In this document: positions 1 through 10,000 of the stretch, piece by piece | Position numbering within the stretch: position 1 is the first letter of the stretch | Layout of the letters: each line of letters opens with the position of its first letter | Assembly: GCF_024399315.1 (NCBI RefSeq) | Contig: NZ_CP075170.1 | Coordinates: 310,001 to 374,000, forward strand | Origin: Chryseobacterium sp. MA9 | GTDB taxonomy: Bacteria > Bacteroidota > Bacteroidia > Flavobacteriales > Weeksellaceae | DNA: 64,000 nt | Reading direction: 5' to 3' | Position numbers and translations under genes: made by a program | Notes under the pieces: generated by a model | Told to the model about the DNA's origin: nothing | Databases searched by the model: none | Seen by the model: the letters and a program-made list of their open reading frames with translations, nothing else

Positions 1-273
1 ATTAACCAGTTTCCAGTTGATCATATCTTTGGAATGCAGGATGGGAAGTCCCGGAGCTTCATTGAAACTGGACGCAGTCATATAATAATCACTGCCAACA
101 CGAATAACGTCCGGATCTGAGTAGTCTGCATACAGAACCGGATTTCTGTAATTTTTTCCCTGATCAGCGGTCCAGACTTCAGAAACAGAGTTTTTTTCCT
201 GTCCCTGAAGATAACCTGATGCTACTGAACTTGCCGTAATGGCAATGATATTTAAAATATTTTTCGTCTTCAT
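1..273 (-). CDS. Glycoside hydrolase family 43 protein, partial (N-terminus only)
   Basis: The reading frame starts with ATG at 273 (minus strand) and runs off the window edge, so only about 91 residues are visible. A signal peptide is followed by the GH43 five-bladed propeller start: a YSDPDVIRVG segment containing the catalytic-base Asp of the family, then DYYMTASSF and PGLPILHSKDMINW. These match GH43 beta-xylosidase/arabinofuranosidase-type enzymes, probably exported to the periplasm or surface to trim pectin side chains (inferred from context). It is the last visible gene of the leftward pectin operon, 86 nt after the GH105 gene. Substrate specificity cannot be read from this fragment. 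Confidence 0.8.
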   Translation of the reverse strand, partial: MKTKNILNIIAITASSVASGYLQGQEKNSVSEVWTADQGKNYRNPVLYADYSDPDVIRVGSDYYMTASSFNEAPGLPILHSKDMINWKLVN

Positions 274-306
274 ACAATCAATTATACTTTACCTGTCTTA
301 TCACCC

Positions 307-333
307 CATGTCAAGGTTTTAAACCTTGACATG
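307..333. repeat. 27-nt perfect intergenic palindrome
   Basis: Two 13-nt arms (CATGTCAAGGTTT and its exact reverse complement) flank a single T, between the GH105 and GH43 genes. There is no clear T-run after it on the minus strand, so a simple terminator is unlikely. It may be an intercistronic mRNA hairpin or a member of a dispersed extragenic palindrome family. I saw no second copy in this window. Confidence 0.6.
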
Positions 334-359
334 GATGGAGTACGGCTTCTCAATCCTTT

Positions 360-1613
360 TTATTTTTCAAATTCTAAACTCGCCAGGATAAAAGGGCCGG
401 TTCCCTTTGGATCGTTGGAACGAATTTCTTCATTTACGTAATATTCATAAGAGCCGCTTCTGTAAGGTGTTCCGCCTAATCCTGCCACTGCACAGCATTT
501 ATTCAAGCTTACCACACCGTTTTCATCTACAGTGATTAAGTTTTTGATAATGCCTTCATATCCTTTTTTTGCGTAAGCTTTATATGATTGGGGCAAATAT
601 CCTTGGTTTACAGATTTTATCATGGTGTATACAAACATGGATGAACCTGTGGCTTCCAGATAATTTCCTTTTTCTCCTCCTTTATCCAGTACCTGATACC
701 AAAGTCCTGTTTTGGAATCCTGCACTTTGATAACAGCATCAGAATAAGATTTTAAGTAAGAAATCAGCTTTGTTCTTCCTGGATGATTCTTAGGCAAATA
801 ATCCAATACATCCACCATAGCCATTCCGTACCAGCCCATCGCTCTTGACCAGAAGTTGGGTGAGAGTCCTGTTTCTTTGTCTGCCCATTGCTGTTGACGG
901 CTTTCGTCCCAAGCATGATAAAGGAGACCTGTTTTCTTGTCTAAAAGGTGCTTTTGAATCAGGTCAAACTGATTGATGATATCATTATAAGCTTTTTCAT
1001 CTTCTTCTCCTTTTGAGAAATATTGGGTGTAGTGCGCGTAAAATGGTTCTCCCATATATAATCCGTCCAGCCACATCTGGTTGGGATAAATTTTCTTATG
1101 CCAGAATCCGCCTTCTGAGGTTCTGGGCTGGCCGTCAATCTGAGAACGCAGGGTTTGCAGGGCTTTTAAATATTTATCTTTTTTCTCCTGCTGATAGAGG
1201 TAGAGAAGAACATTTCCACAATTCAGCATATCGATATTGTATTTGGAAAGATCATAAGAAACGATGCTTCCATCTTCTTTTACCATTGTGTCACCAAAGG
1301 TTTTGATATATTGATAATATTCTTTGTTTCCTGTTTTTTCATATAATCTTTCTGCACCTTCCAGTACGATTGCTGTCGGATAGCTCCATTTCGGGGCTTT
1401 GTTGTAGTCCAGCATCCAGGCTTCAGGGAAACGTTTTATTTCAGAAAGAAGCATTCTTTGAGACCAGGGAAGCTTTTCAGAAATTTTCCTGTTTGTTTCC
1501 GATTGTATTTCTGATGATAGGTTTTGCAATGGTTTTTGAGCACAGGAAAAAAAGAATCCGGAACATACGGTTGCAAGTGCATAGATTTTAATAGAATGGT
1601 TGATAAAGTTCAT
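360..1613 (-). CDS. Unsaturated rhamnogalacturonyl/glucuronyl hydrolase, GH105
   Basis: GH105 enzymes remove the 4,5-unsaturated uronic acid left at the non-reducing end of oligosaccharides by pectate or rhamnogalacturonan lyases. The 417-residue protein has an N-terminal signal with a possible lipobox ending at Cys24 (FFFSC), so it is probably a periplasmic or lipid-anchored enzyme. The (alpha/alpha)6-barrel motif WLDGLYMGEPF carries the expected catalytic Asp at residue 183; NFWSRAMGWYGMA is another family landmark. Length is normal for YteR/RhiN-type enzymes. It lies 11 nt after the DUF4861 gene in the leftward pectin operon, where its product would feed KduI on the other arm. Confidence 0.92.
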   Translation of the reverse strand: MNFINHSIKIYALATVCSGFFFSCAQKPLQNLSSEIQSETNRKISEKLPWSQRMLLSEIKRFPEAWMLDYNKAPKWSYPTAIVLEGAERLYEKTGNKEYYQYIKTFGDTMVKEDGSIVSYDLSKYNIDMLNCGNVLLYLYQQEKKDKYLKALQTLRSQIDGQPRTSEGGFWHKKIYPNQMWLDGLYMGEPFYAHYTQYFSKGEEDEKAYNDIINQFDLIQKHLLDKKTGLLYHAWDESRQQQWADKETGLSPNFWSRAMGWYGMAMVDVLDYLPKNHPGRTKLISYLKSYSDAVIKVQDSKTGLWYQVLDKGGEKGNYLEATGSSMFVYTMIKSVNQGYLPQSYKAYAKKGYEGIIKNLITVDENGVVSLNKCCAVAGLGGTPYRSGSYEYYVNEEIRSNDPKGTGPFILASLEFEK

Positions 1614-1624
1614 GATTTTAAACT

Positions 1625-2620
1625 TTAAAGTTGATGAGTTTTATCGAGAATATCCAGCTTTTTATCCAGATCCTGATAAAAAGACTCTTCGGTTGTTAAG
1701 CCATTGGGTTCCTGAGACCAGGCTCCCATAAAGTAATAGGATACATTTTTAGTTTTTTTGAAAATGATGGTATGGGTAGATTTTGTTTTTACATATTTGT
1801 CGAAGCTGTCAAGAGGGTAGAAGATTGCCATTCCCAGATTGTCTTCTTTTTTCGCCAGAGTCTGCTGTCCATAAGTAGCAATATAGGCCCATTTTTTATT
1901 TTTACTGATTCCTTGTTTCATTGGGATGTCTTCGAAGGCAACGATTCCGGTACAAAGACCTGAAAGGCTGCTGTTCAGATTAAGATCTACTTTTACGAAA
2001 CGGTCTTTGGGAAAAATCGTCAGTTTTGATTGCAGATCTACGGCATCACCCCAGGTTTTCCAGCCTTGGTAGTTAATAAGGGTATAAGACTGATCTTTTT
2101 CATTGATTACTTTTGCGGTTGTACTTTTTACGATTTTAAAGGTTTCAACATAATCATTCTGATCATCATATCTTCCATAAGAGCCAATTCCGATGGTACG
2201 GCCGGATTTCAGAATATCCTGACCCCATGGAGCATCATGATGATAAGATTCAAAGCCGTCTTGTCCCACTTCCGGAAGTACAAGTCCTGTTACTTTCTTA
2301 CCGAAAATGTCTGTAGCATTTCTCCAGTCCAGATAGAGCCTGTAGCCGATCTGGTTGTTTTCAAGACCGATTCCTTCATATCTTATATAAGAAGAGTGAT
2401 CTGTATGAGCTTCAGGAATGGTAAGTTCCTGAACATTTTTGAAAGCTCCTCCGATATATTGACTGCCTTGCCATTTTCCGCCTTCTTTTACAGACAGTTC
2501 AGCATACGAAAATGGTGCTTTGGGGTTTTTCTTAATGGCTTCAACTACAGAAGTCTGTGCTGATAAATTTGTGCTGATAAAAGCTCCTGCTATGACTATT
2601 TTAAATAAACTAAGTTTCAT
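1625..2620 (-). CDS. DUF4861 family protein, probable exported pectin-locus protein
   Basis: This 331-residue protein has a clear signal peptide (cleavage near the LSAQ at residue 22) and matches the DUF4861 type: KWQGSQYIGGAF, then a YLDWRNATDIFGKK segment, DGFESYHHDAPWGQDILK and a GAWSQEPNG segment near the C-terminus. DUF4861 genes commonly sit beside GH105 genes in pectin and other uronic-acid polysaccharide loci; a role in handling uronic-acid oligosaccharides is likely, but I cannot name a reaction. His-rich segments (YHHDAPWG) could be an active or metal site. It is the fifth gene of the susC operon, 55 nt after pectate lyase and 11 nt before GH105. Confidence 0.8.
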   Translation of the reverse strand: MKLSLFKIVIAGAFISTNLSAQTSVVEAIKKNPKAPFSYAELSVKEGGKWQGSQYIGGAFKNVQELTIPEAHTDHSSYIRYEGIGLENNQIGYRLYLDWRNATDIFGKKVTGLVLPEVGQDGFESYHHDAPWGQDILKSGRTIGIGSYGRYDDQNDYVETFKIVKSTTAKVINEKDQSYTLINYQGWKTWGDAVDLQSKLTIFPKDRFVKVDLNLNSSLSGLCTGIVAFEDIPMKQGISKNKKWAYIATYGQQTLAKKEDNLGMAIFYPLDSFDKYVKTKSTHTIIFKKTKNVSYYFMGAWSQEPNGLTTEESFYQDLDKKLDILDKTHQL

Positions 2621-2675
2621 ATTTTTCCTGTTTGGGTTACCGATTTCTGATTAAGAGTTTTCATGGTTAATAGTT

Positions 2676-4085
2676 TTATTCATCGGTTATTTTACGGACA
2701 ATATCATTTATGTACACTTCTATATTGTCGTAGTTTTTATCCAGATCTCTGCCGTTGGCATTGGCTGTTTTGGGGTTTAAAAGATGTTTAATTTCCCATT
2801 CATCCGGCATTCCGTCATTGTCTGAATCGGGGAGGGGGGATGACTGTTTTAAAAGTGGAAATCCGCCTGTATCATTTTGCGAATCAATGATTCCATTTTT
2901 ACTTCCTTTTGAACCTTTATAAGTAAAGCTTCCGGTTTCAATATCTTTTATAACATGAAGATCAACGGCATCTCTTACCAAGCTTGCTCCGCCAAATTTT
3001 ATGACTTTTCTATAAGCTTCCTCTGCAGATTGTGTTTTGATATTATTTTCAATATCATGAGGCTTAGTGATTTGAATAGATTTTCTATCTTTTTCTGTTA
3101 AGTTGTACGCTGTTTTCATTTGATCAAAAACAGCTTTTGTCCAGTTATCCTTGGTAATTTCAGGGTTTCCTTCCACTACATTTCCGTTGATGTAGTATTT
3201 GCCCCAGATATTATAAACTTCTGTTTTTGGATTTTCATTTTTATCGATGGCGACAATACGTTTTCTGGTTAGGGTTGCAGGTCCGGGTTTGTAATAATTA
3301 TTGATGATATTCACGTTCATGCCTTCACCTCCGTACATGCTGTTATGTCCCCAGTTGTAGATAAGATTATTCCTGAAATCAGTAAGATCTGTGAGAGCAA
3401 ATTTGCTTCCTGCGTATTCACCCAGTCTTGGATTTCTGCTGTCGTGATGAGCATATATATTATGATGGAAGGATGCGAATTTACCTCCTGCAATTCCACC
3501 GTAGCCATGAGCACCTTTCTGATGGACAGAGTTTCTCAGACTTTCCGCAATGATGCACCATTGAAGGGTCGTTTTTTCATTAGCGTAAATAGAAACAGTT
3601 TCGTCTGTAGACCAGCTCATCGAGCAATGATCCACCATAAGATTTTTGATAAATCTTGCTCCCAAAGCATCTCCTTCAAACTTTTTCTGATCTCCCATTC
3701 TGAATCTCAGGAAACGGATAATGACATTATCAGCAGCTACAAATGTTTCATAATTGGCAATGGTAATTCCATCTTCGGGAGCGGTTTGTCCGGCAATAGT
3801 AACATTGCCTTCTTTTATTTTTAAAGGAGATTGTAGATAAATTGTTCCACTAGTTTTAAATACAATATATCTCGGCCCTTTTTTATTCAAAGCATATCTT
3901 AAGCTTCCCTCAGAATTATCGTCTTTCAGATGGGTGACAAAATATACCTTTCCGCTGCGTCCGCCTGTTGTGAATCTTCCAAAACCTTCAGCACCGGGAA
4001 AACTCAATACTTCCTGTGCGTTAGCCAGCATGGAAATACTGCATAAAAAACCTGTGCTGAACAGTTTGATGAAGTTTTTTGTCAT
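2676..4085 (-). CDS. Exported pectate lyase, polysaccharide lyase family 1
   Basis: Predicted to cleave de-esterified polygalacturonate by beta-elimination, giving unsaturated oligogalacturonides. The 469-residue protein has a signal peptide ending around LANAQ, then the PL1 signature of Bacteroidota enzymes: FPGAEGFGRFTTGGR, GSLRYAL, the parallel beta-helix core with VTIAGQTAP, NLMVDHCSMSWSTDE and HHNIYAHHDSRNPR, the last containing the usual catalytic/Ca-binding region. The C-terminal end has DSDNDGMPDEWE, a calcium-binding thrombospondin-3-like repeat. It follows the pectin methylesterase by 32 nt, as expected for sequential action: de-esterify, then cleave. Confidence 0.92.
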   Translation of the reverse strand: MTKNFIKLFSTGFLCSISMLANAQEVLSFPGAEGFGRFTTGGRSGKVYFVTHLKDDNSEGSLRYALNKKGPRYIVFKTSGTIYLQSPLKIKEGNVTIAGQTAPEDGITIANYETFVAADNVIIRFLRFRMGDQKKFEGDALGARFIKNLMVDHCSMSWSTDETVSIYANEKTTLQWCIIAESLRNSVHQKGAHGYGGIAGGKFASFHHNIYAHHDSRNPRLGEYAGSKFALTDLTDFRNNLIYNWGHNSMYGGEGMNVNIINNYYKPGPATLTRKRIVAIDKNENPKTEVYNIWGKYYINGNVVEGNPEITKDNWTKAVFDQMKTAYNLTEKDRKSIQITKPHDIENNIKTQSAEEAYRKVIKFGGASLVRDAVDLHVIKDIETGSFTYKGSKGSKNGIIDSQNDTGGFPLLKQSSPLPDSDNDGMPDEWEIKHLLNPKTANANGRDLDKNYDNIEVYINDIVRKITDE

Positions 4086-4117
4086 AATTGAAGGTTCTCT
4101 TGTGAAGTAGGTTTAAT

Positions 4118-5140
4118 TTATTGCAAGCTTTTTTTTATGTCCCAGTTATCTTTTCCTTTAAGAATATTCTCCGGAGTATATTTTTTTCTTTCTTCTCTAT
4201 TTAATTGATGAGACCATGCAACTCTTTGAGTGATGTTGGCTCCAGTTCCTTTTGAATTACTTTCTGCATAAAATGCTGTCTTTTCCGCTTCTGGTTTATT
4301 CCAGTTGTGCCATCCTTCAGGCTTTATGGTTGAATTGAGCTCACAGTTAATATAAACTGTCTTAGCAAAAGGTCTCCACGGTCTTCCCAGATATACGGAG
4401 TGGTCTTTTGCATTTCCAATAATTTTTGAATTGATAAAAACAAAACCAAACTCATTTCCCTGTGGAGTAGAAGCTGCTGTAACATAGCTTGCCGTTTCTT
4501 TGGAATAAATGATACAGTTTTCAAAAACGGCAGTTCCCGCTCCAAAAATATAATCAGTAGTTCCCTCGATATAACAGTTTTTAAAATAATTTCTGGATGG
4601 TTTTGTTTTGTCCTCCAGATCCTGAGCTCCTTTTAAATATAAAGTATCCTGATTGCCTGAAAATTTACAGTTCTCAAACGCAATTCTGTCACCGGAGGTT
4701 AATACGGAAACAGCCTGTCCGACTCTTCCGGAACTGTTTTCAAACGAAATATTTCTTGCTGTAAAATCATTTGAGTAAATAAATATTGTTGATGAGCCTG
4801 TAGTTCCGATCTCTTTTCCTTCCATGTTCTTTTTTGAGGCATAATCATCGTAAGTAATCATCGTTTTTTCAGGATTTTCACCTTCCAGAAGTATAGGGCC
4901 CTTTGTTTCGGGGATAGTAATCTTTTCTTTATAAATCCCTGCTTTAATAAAAACTTTTGTTCTTGTTGAAGAATTGTTTTCAATGGCATTTATTGCTTGC
5001 TGAACGGTTGTAAAGTCACCCTTTCCGTCTTTCGAAACCACAATGGTTTTATCTTTGATTCTGAAAGAAAGGAGACTGAATAAAGCAATCAGGATGACAG
5101 AAAGCAGAGCTGTGTTTTTAAAAAACATGGAATATTTCAT
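4118..5140 (-). CDS. Exported pectinesterase (pectin methylesterase), CE8
   Basis: Removes methyl esters from homogalacturonan, making it a substrate for the adjacent pectate lyase. The 340-residue protein has an N-terminal hydrophobic signal/anchor (residues 8-27) followed by a complete CE8 beta-helix: GDFTTVQQAI, GQAVSV, QDTLY (Asp165), DYIFGAG (Asp196, the two catalytic aspartates) and LGRPW (Arg253, Trp255). No catalytic residue is missing. It lies 75 nt after susD and 32 nt before pectate lyase in the leftward operon. Whether it stays membrane-tethered or is cleaved cannot be decided from sequence. Confidence 0.93.
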   Translation of the reverse strand: MKYSMFFKNTALLSVILIALFSLLSFRIKDKTIVVSKDGKGDFTTVQQAINAIENNSSTRTKVFIKAGIYKEKITIPETKGPILLEGENPEKTMITYDDYASKKNMEGKEIGTTGSSTIFIYSNDFTARNISFENSSGRVGQAVSVLTSGDRIAFENCKFSGNQDTLYLKGAQDLEDKTKPSRNYFKNCYIEGTTDYIFGAGTAVFENCIIYSKETASYVTAASTPQGNEFGFVFINSKIIGNAKDHSVYLGRPWRPFAKTVYINCELNSTIKPEGWHNWNKPEAEKTAFYAESNSKGTGANITQRVAWSHQLNREERKKYTPENILKGKDNWDIKKSLQ

Positions 5141-5215
5141 AAAGCATTTTTGAGGTAAAATACAGACTGACCTCTGTGGGAGACAGCCTGTACTTTGATA
5201 TGAATGTTAAACTAT

Positions 5216-7051
5216 CTAATATCCGTAATCCTGAGTAAGGTTATAATTTGAATTAATCACATCCAGTGCAATAGGAAGAAGTTCCTTTTTGTTTGGCTGG
5301 AAATAATAAGCATAACTTTTCACAGGGTCTCCGTTAATATAAGGCTGTGTCATAGCCAGTCTCCAGTTTACTTTTGTATATCCTGAAGGGGTGGCAACAC
5401 TTTGATTAGGATTATAGAAAACATCAGCTTTGCTAATGCCGTTGACATAGATGTCCATATCCAGTACGTTTTGCTGGGCAGTTTTTGTTGGAACATAATT
5501 GACAACAGTGGAAGCCGGTTTCTTATAAAATATATATTCAGGAACATTGGCATAAGCTCCGGTACCATTCATGAAATCTGTGAGTTTCTGTCTGGTTTCA
5601 TTGATCTTTGTTTCCAGAAGATTCCAGCGGATCAGATCATATTTTCTCAGACCTTCGCCTCCGAATTCCAGTAATCTTTCCTGAACAATATACTTAAAGA
5701 ACTCATTCTTGGTAGTAGGGATAGTTCCTACCTGACTTAGATTTCCAGCATAAGCTCTTTGTCTTACTGCCATTACAGCATCAATGGCTTCCTGGGAAGG
5801 CGCGCCATGAAGTTCATTGTCAGCTTCAGCAAACATTAATAAAATATCTGCATATCTTAGTAATGGCCAATCAATTCCTAAGTTCTGGGAAGTTCCTGTA
5901 ATGCTCGTCCATGATTTTCTGAATTTTCCGTCATTCCAGTTGATGGAAGTCTGAAGATCTTCCTGTTTTGAAGTACTTACTCTGAAAATGGCAATATTAA
6001 CATCTCTTCTTAAATCATATTTACTAAATTCATAGAAATACGTAGGAATAGCACTGATACCTCCAGCTGATTTCCAGTCAGAATCATCATGTCTTAAGCC
6101 ATTATAATAGCCGATTTTTGAATCCGTTCTGGAATTTCCACCAAAGGCTCCGATGGCAAAAATAATCTCATTTGTCGTATCCGGACTGTTTGTATGCAGT
6201 GATCTGAAAAGTCCTTCATAGCTTGGATTCAGCTTATGCTGTCCGGAATTGATAATGTCTTTGCATTCATCATAAGCAATCTGATAATATTTCTGAGGAT
6301 TTGTGCCTTGCGTCATAAGTTGTGGACTTCTTCTAAGGGAATATCCGGCTCTTGCCAAAGCAATTCTTGCTCTTAATCCTTTTACAGCTGCTTTGGAAAG
6401 TCTTTGTGGGGTTGTTCCTCCTTCAGATTTCCATGGTACGAGAGCTGATGCTTTAGCCAGATCGTCAAGAAGTTTTTCATAAATTATATCACGGTCTGTT
6501 TTCGGAAGATAAACGGATGGAAGATCTGCTGATGGAGCATCCTGGAAAGGAACATCTCCCCAGTTTTTAATGAGATCATAATAGAATAATGCTCTCAATG
6601 TTAATGCTTCTCCCAGATAGCGGTCCATCAGCTTTTTATCGGCTACAGATCCGGTTTGGTAAACTGGAGAAAGAGGGATGTTTTTGATCACAAGATTAGC
6701 TCTTTCAATGCCGGTGTAAGTATCCAGAAAAGGTCTTAATAATTCCGTATTGGTAGGAACAGCACCAAAACAGCTGACTCCTCTTCTGTCGTTGGCATTA
6801 TAGTCTCCGGACGTTCTGAGATCGTCTCCGGATTGAGAAAGGATGAGATTCATTCTTTGCCCGTAAGTATTATCACCCATAGCGCTGTTATAGACTCCAA
6901 CAAGGGCAGCAAAAGTATCTGGTGCTGAATCGAATTGTTGTTTTTCAGCTGTATTGGAAAGATTTTCTACCTCTAGATAATCACTGCAGGAATTAAGAGT
7001 AACCACGCAGGCAAGAGATAAGAAAAGGCTTGAAAATTTATTTTTGTTCAT
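5216..7051 (-). CDS. SusD/RagB family outer-membrane glycan-binding lipoprotein
   Basis: Surface lipoprotein that, with the SusC partner upstream, captures pectin oligosaccharides and lids the transporter. I take the ATG at 7051 as start (611 residues); an in-frame ATG three codons earlier at 7060 would only lengthen the signal. The lipobox VTLNSC is followed by the N-terminal SusD segment SDYLEVENLS, TPR-like helices (LMDRYLGEALTLRALFYYDLI is typical), and the conserved C-terminal block where ERLLEFGGEGLRKYDLIRW matches the family. It starts 14 nt after the susC stop. Its sequence does not show which pectin fraction is bound. Confidence 0.93.
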   Translation of the reverse strand: MNKNKFSSLFLSLACVVTLNSCSDYLEVENLSNTAEKQQFDSAPDTFAALVGVYNSAMGDNTYGQRMNLILSQSGDDLRTSGDYNANDRRGVSCFGAVPTNTELLRPFLDTYTGIERANLVIKNIPLSPVYQTGSVADKKLMDRYLGEALTLRALFYYDLIKNWGDVPFQDAPSADLPSVYLPKTDRDIIYEKLLDDLAKASALVPWKSEGGTTPQRLSKAAVKGLRARIALARAGYSLRRSPQLMTQGTNPQKYYQIAYDECKDIINSGQHKLNPSYEGLFRSLHTNSPDTTNEIIFAIGAFGGNSRTDSKIGYYNGLRHDDSDWKSAGGISAIPTYFYEFSKYDLRRDVNIAIFRVSTSKQEDLQTSINWNDGKFRKSWTSITGTSQNLGIDWPLLRYADILLMFAEADNELHGAPSQEAIDAVMAVRQRAYAGNLSQVGTIPTTKNEFFKYIVQERLLEFGGEGLRKYDLIRWNLLETKINETRQKLTDFMNGTGAYANVPEYIFYKKPASTVVNYVPTKTAQQNVLDMDIYVNGISKADVFYNPNQSVATPSGYTKVNWRLAMTQPYINGDPVKSYAYYFQPNKKELLPIALDVINSNYNLTQDYGY

Positions 7052-7065
7052 AGCTAGCATTCGTT

Positions 7066-10000
7066 TTAGAAAGTAATATCTACTCCTGATAGGATAAATC
7101 TGCTTCTTGGATAAGCAGAATAATCTACTCCGGGAGTTAATGGATTTCTTCTTGTATTGGCTTCCGGATCAAATCCCGAATAGCCGGTAATCGTAAATAA
7201 ATTATTAACGGTAGCATACAATCTCAGGTTTTTAACCCCAATTGCGTCCAGAGATCCTTTTGGAAGGCTGTATCCTATAGTCAGGTTATTCAGTCTTAAG
7301 AAAGAGCCGTCTTCAATGGCATAAGAATGAAGGAAATATGCTCCTGCAGGAGGTGTCCACATCGTTGTATTGGCATTAAGAGCAGCAAGGGCAGTAGGAT
7401 CTGTCACTTTATTTCCTGCATTATCAAACCATCTCCAGCGGTCTGCCACTTCAGCAAGCATATTATTATCTTTATACAGATATTGAGTAGTATATTCTAT
7501 TTTGTTGGCATTATACACTTTGTTTCCAATTGAGAAATTGAAAAGTAAACTCATATCCCAGTTCTTGTAACGGAATGTCTGAGTAAAACCGCCATAGAAT
7601 TTAGGCTGTGCGCTTCCAAGATCAGTCATATCTTTGTTGTCAATCACTCCGTCGCCATTCAGATCCTGAAGTTTGAGATCTCCTGGCTGTACAGGTTTTG
7701 CACCATTAGCTACTGCAGCAGAACTTGCAATTCCTCCCTTTAAAGTATAAATCTGCGTGGCTGCATCATAATTAAAATCACTTACTTCATACCTTCCTGC
7801 GGTAACATATCCCCAATAAGTACCTACCGGTTTACCTACCTGCACAAGGAAGTCAAACAGATTATTCTGCCATCCGGAAGGGTAGTAGTAGGAATTAGCA
7901 CTTGCAGAGGCATTGCTTCCTAAGCTTTTGATGGTATTTCTGTTAGAAGAGATATTGGCGTCAATTTTCCAAGAGAAATTTTCTTTACTGATGATTGTAC
8001 TTCCCATTGATAATTCTATCCCTTTGTTTTCACTGCTTCCTGAGTTTTGATATTGATACTCGTATCCGGAAGTCTGTGGGATTTTCGCCAGCAGTAAAAG
8101 GTCTTTTGTGTGGGTTTTGTAGACATCAAGCGTTCCGTAAAGTCTTCCCTGAAAGAAACCAAAATCTAATCCTGCATTATAAGAGGTAGCTGTTTCCCAT
8201 TTTACACTAGGATTAGCCATAATGTTTCCGGTGGTAGCTCCTGGTGTTACACTGGTTCCGAAAGCATATCCATAATCCGAAGAAGAAGTAAAGAATGTAT
8301 CATATAAAAAAGCTCCGATTCTGTTATTTCCTGATTTTCCGTATCCCAAACGAAGTTTCAGTTCATTAACAAAATTGCTTTGTTTTAAGAAATTTTCTTC
8401 TTTGATTTTCCAGGCTAAAGAGGCTGCCGGAAAATATCCCCATTGGTTAGGTCCTGGCTTGAAAACGCTGGAACCGTCCGCTCTCATTGAAACAGTTGCA
8501 ATATATTTGTTGTTGTAGATATAATTTACCCTTCCAAAGAAAGATGCCAAACGATCTACTTCTCTTGCTGTTTTAGGAGCATCCTGAACCATTCCTGATG
8601 GCGGTGAAGCCAGCTGTGAATTGGCAAAAGCTTCCTGTGCCGAAGAAGATTTCGGGAACCATTTGATATTAATGGAAGTAGATTCGCCATCTGTTCTCAC
8701 GGTTTCCTGACCTGCTAAGAGATCAAATTTATGATTTCCAAATGCTCTTTTATAATTCAGGGTGTTGGTATTGGTGATTCTTCTGGTTTGAGAATTACTC
8801 ATAAATACAACCGGCTGGTCATTGTTCTGTCTTGCAAGGCTAGTAACCGGACCGGAAAACTGATTGACGATCTGATCCCTCTGCACGTATCCGATTACAC
8901 TTCGGAAAGTAAAATCTTTGCTGATTTTATATTCAATTGTTCCGTTCAGTAATAAATCGTTTCTTCCGCTTTCTTTTACTTCGTCGTTAGCCAGTAAAAC
9001 TGGGTTTACAAGGTTGGTCTGATCTGCAAATAAAGGATCAAATTCGTCAACATCCACTGTAGATCCGCCTTCAAAAGGCTGATATCTGATGGCATTTCTC
9101 AATCGGTTTGTGCTTTGTGATCCGGATGCAGATGTTCCTGCTCCGTAGATCATCTGACGGCTGTAACGGGCATTCAGACCAATGCTCAGTTTTTTTGAAA
9201 TATCATAATCATATCTGAAGTTGGCCATATTACGCTTAAATCCGGAACCAATCATAATACCATCTTCCTCCACGTTATTAAGTGTCAAAGAAAATGCAGA
9301 ATTTTCAGATCCTCCGGATAATGCCACATTATGTGTAAAGTTGAATGCTTCTCTTCCGAAAAGCCTATCCTGCCAGTTTACATTCTTGACAGATTTATAC
9401 TTATCCAGCTGATCAAAAGTTCCGTAACGTCCGTTAAAGGTTTCAATATCTTTTATGTCACCATTCTTATAATATTGCTCATATTGATAAAGCACATACT
9501 GATAAGGATCCAGCACATTGATCTTATTCTGAATACTTCTTACTCCTACAAAACCATTATAGTTAATCGTTGTTTTTCCCCTTTTTCTTCCGCCTTTTGT
9601 TGTGATCAGAACCACACCGTTAGCACCTCTTGACCCAAAAATAGAAGTAGAAGAAGCGTCTTTTAATACTTCAATTGATTCTATTTCTTTAGGAGACAAG
9701 ATTGTCAGCGCATTATCCATTTGTATACCGTCCACAATATAGAGTGGGGCATTGCTTTGGGTAATGGAGTTTCCTCCACGGACTACAATATCCACATCTG
9801 CACCGGGAGATCCTTCACTCAGAGAAACCTGTACACCAGCCAGTCTTCCCTGGATAGCTTCAGCGGCATTGGTGGAAGGCATATCTTTAAGAGCCTCGCC
9901 TTTCACGGAAGAAACAGCGTTGGTAACATCTTTTTTGGAAACCTTTGTATAGCCTACCAAAACCACATCATCCAGTTTGGTTTCTTTATCTTTTTTCGTT

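Noticed and set aside
9331..9633. Plus-strand reading frames of 60-100 residues inside susC (and similar ones inside other genes)
   Set aside because: Antisense shadows of strongly supported genes, with no independent promoter or family match.
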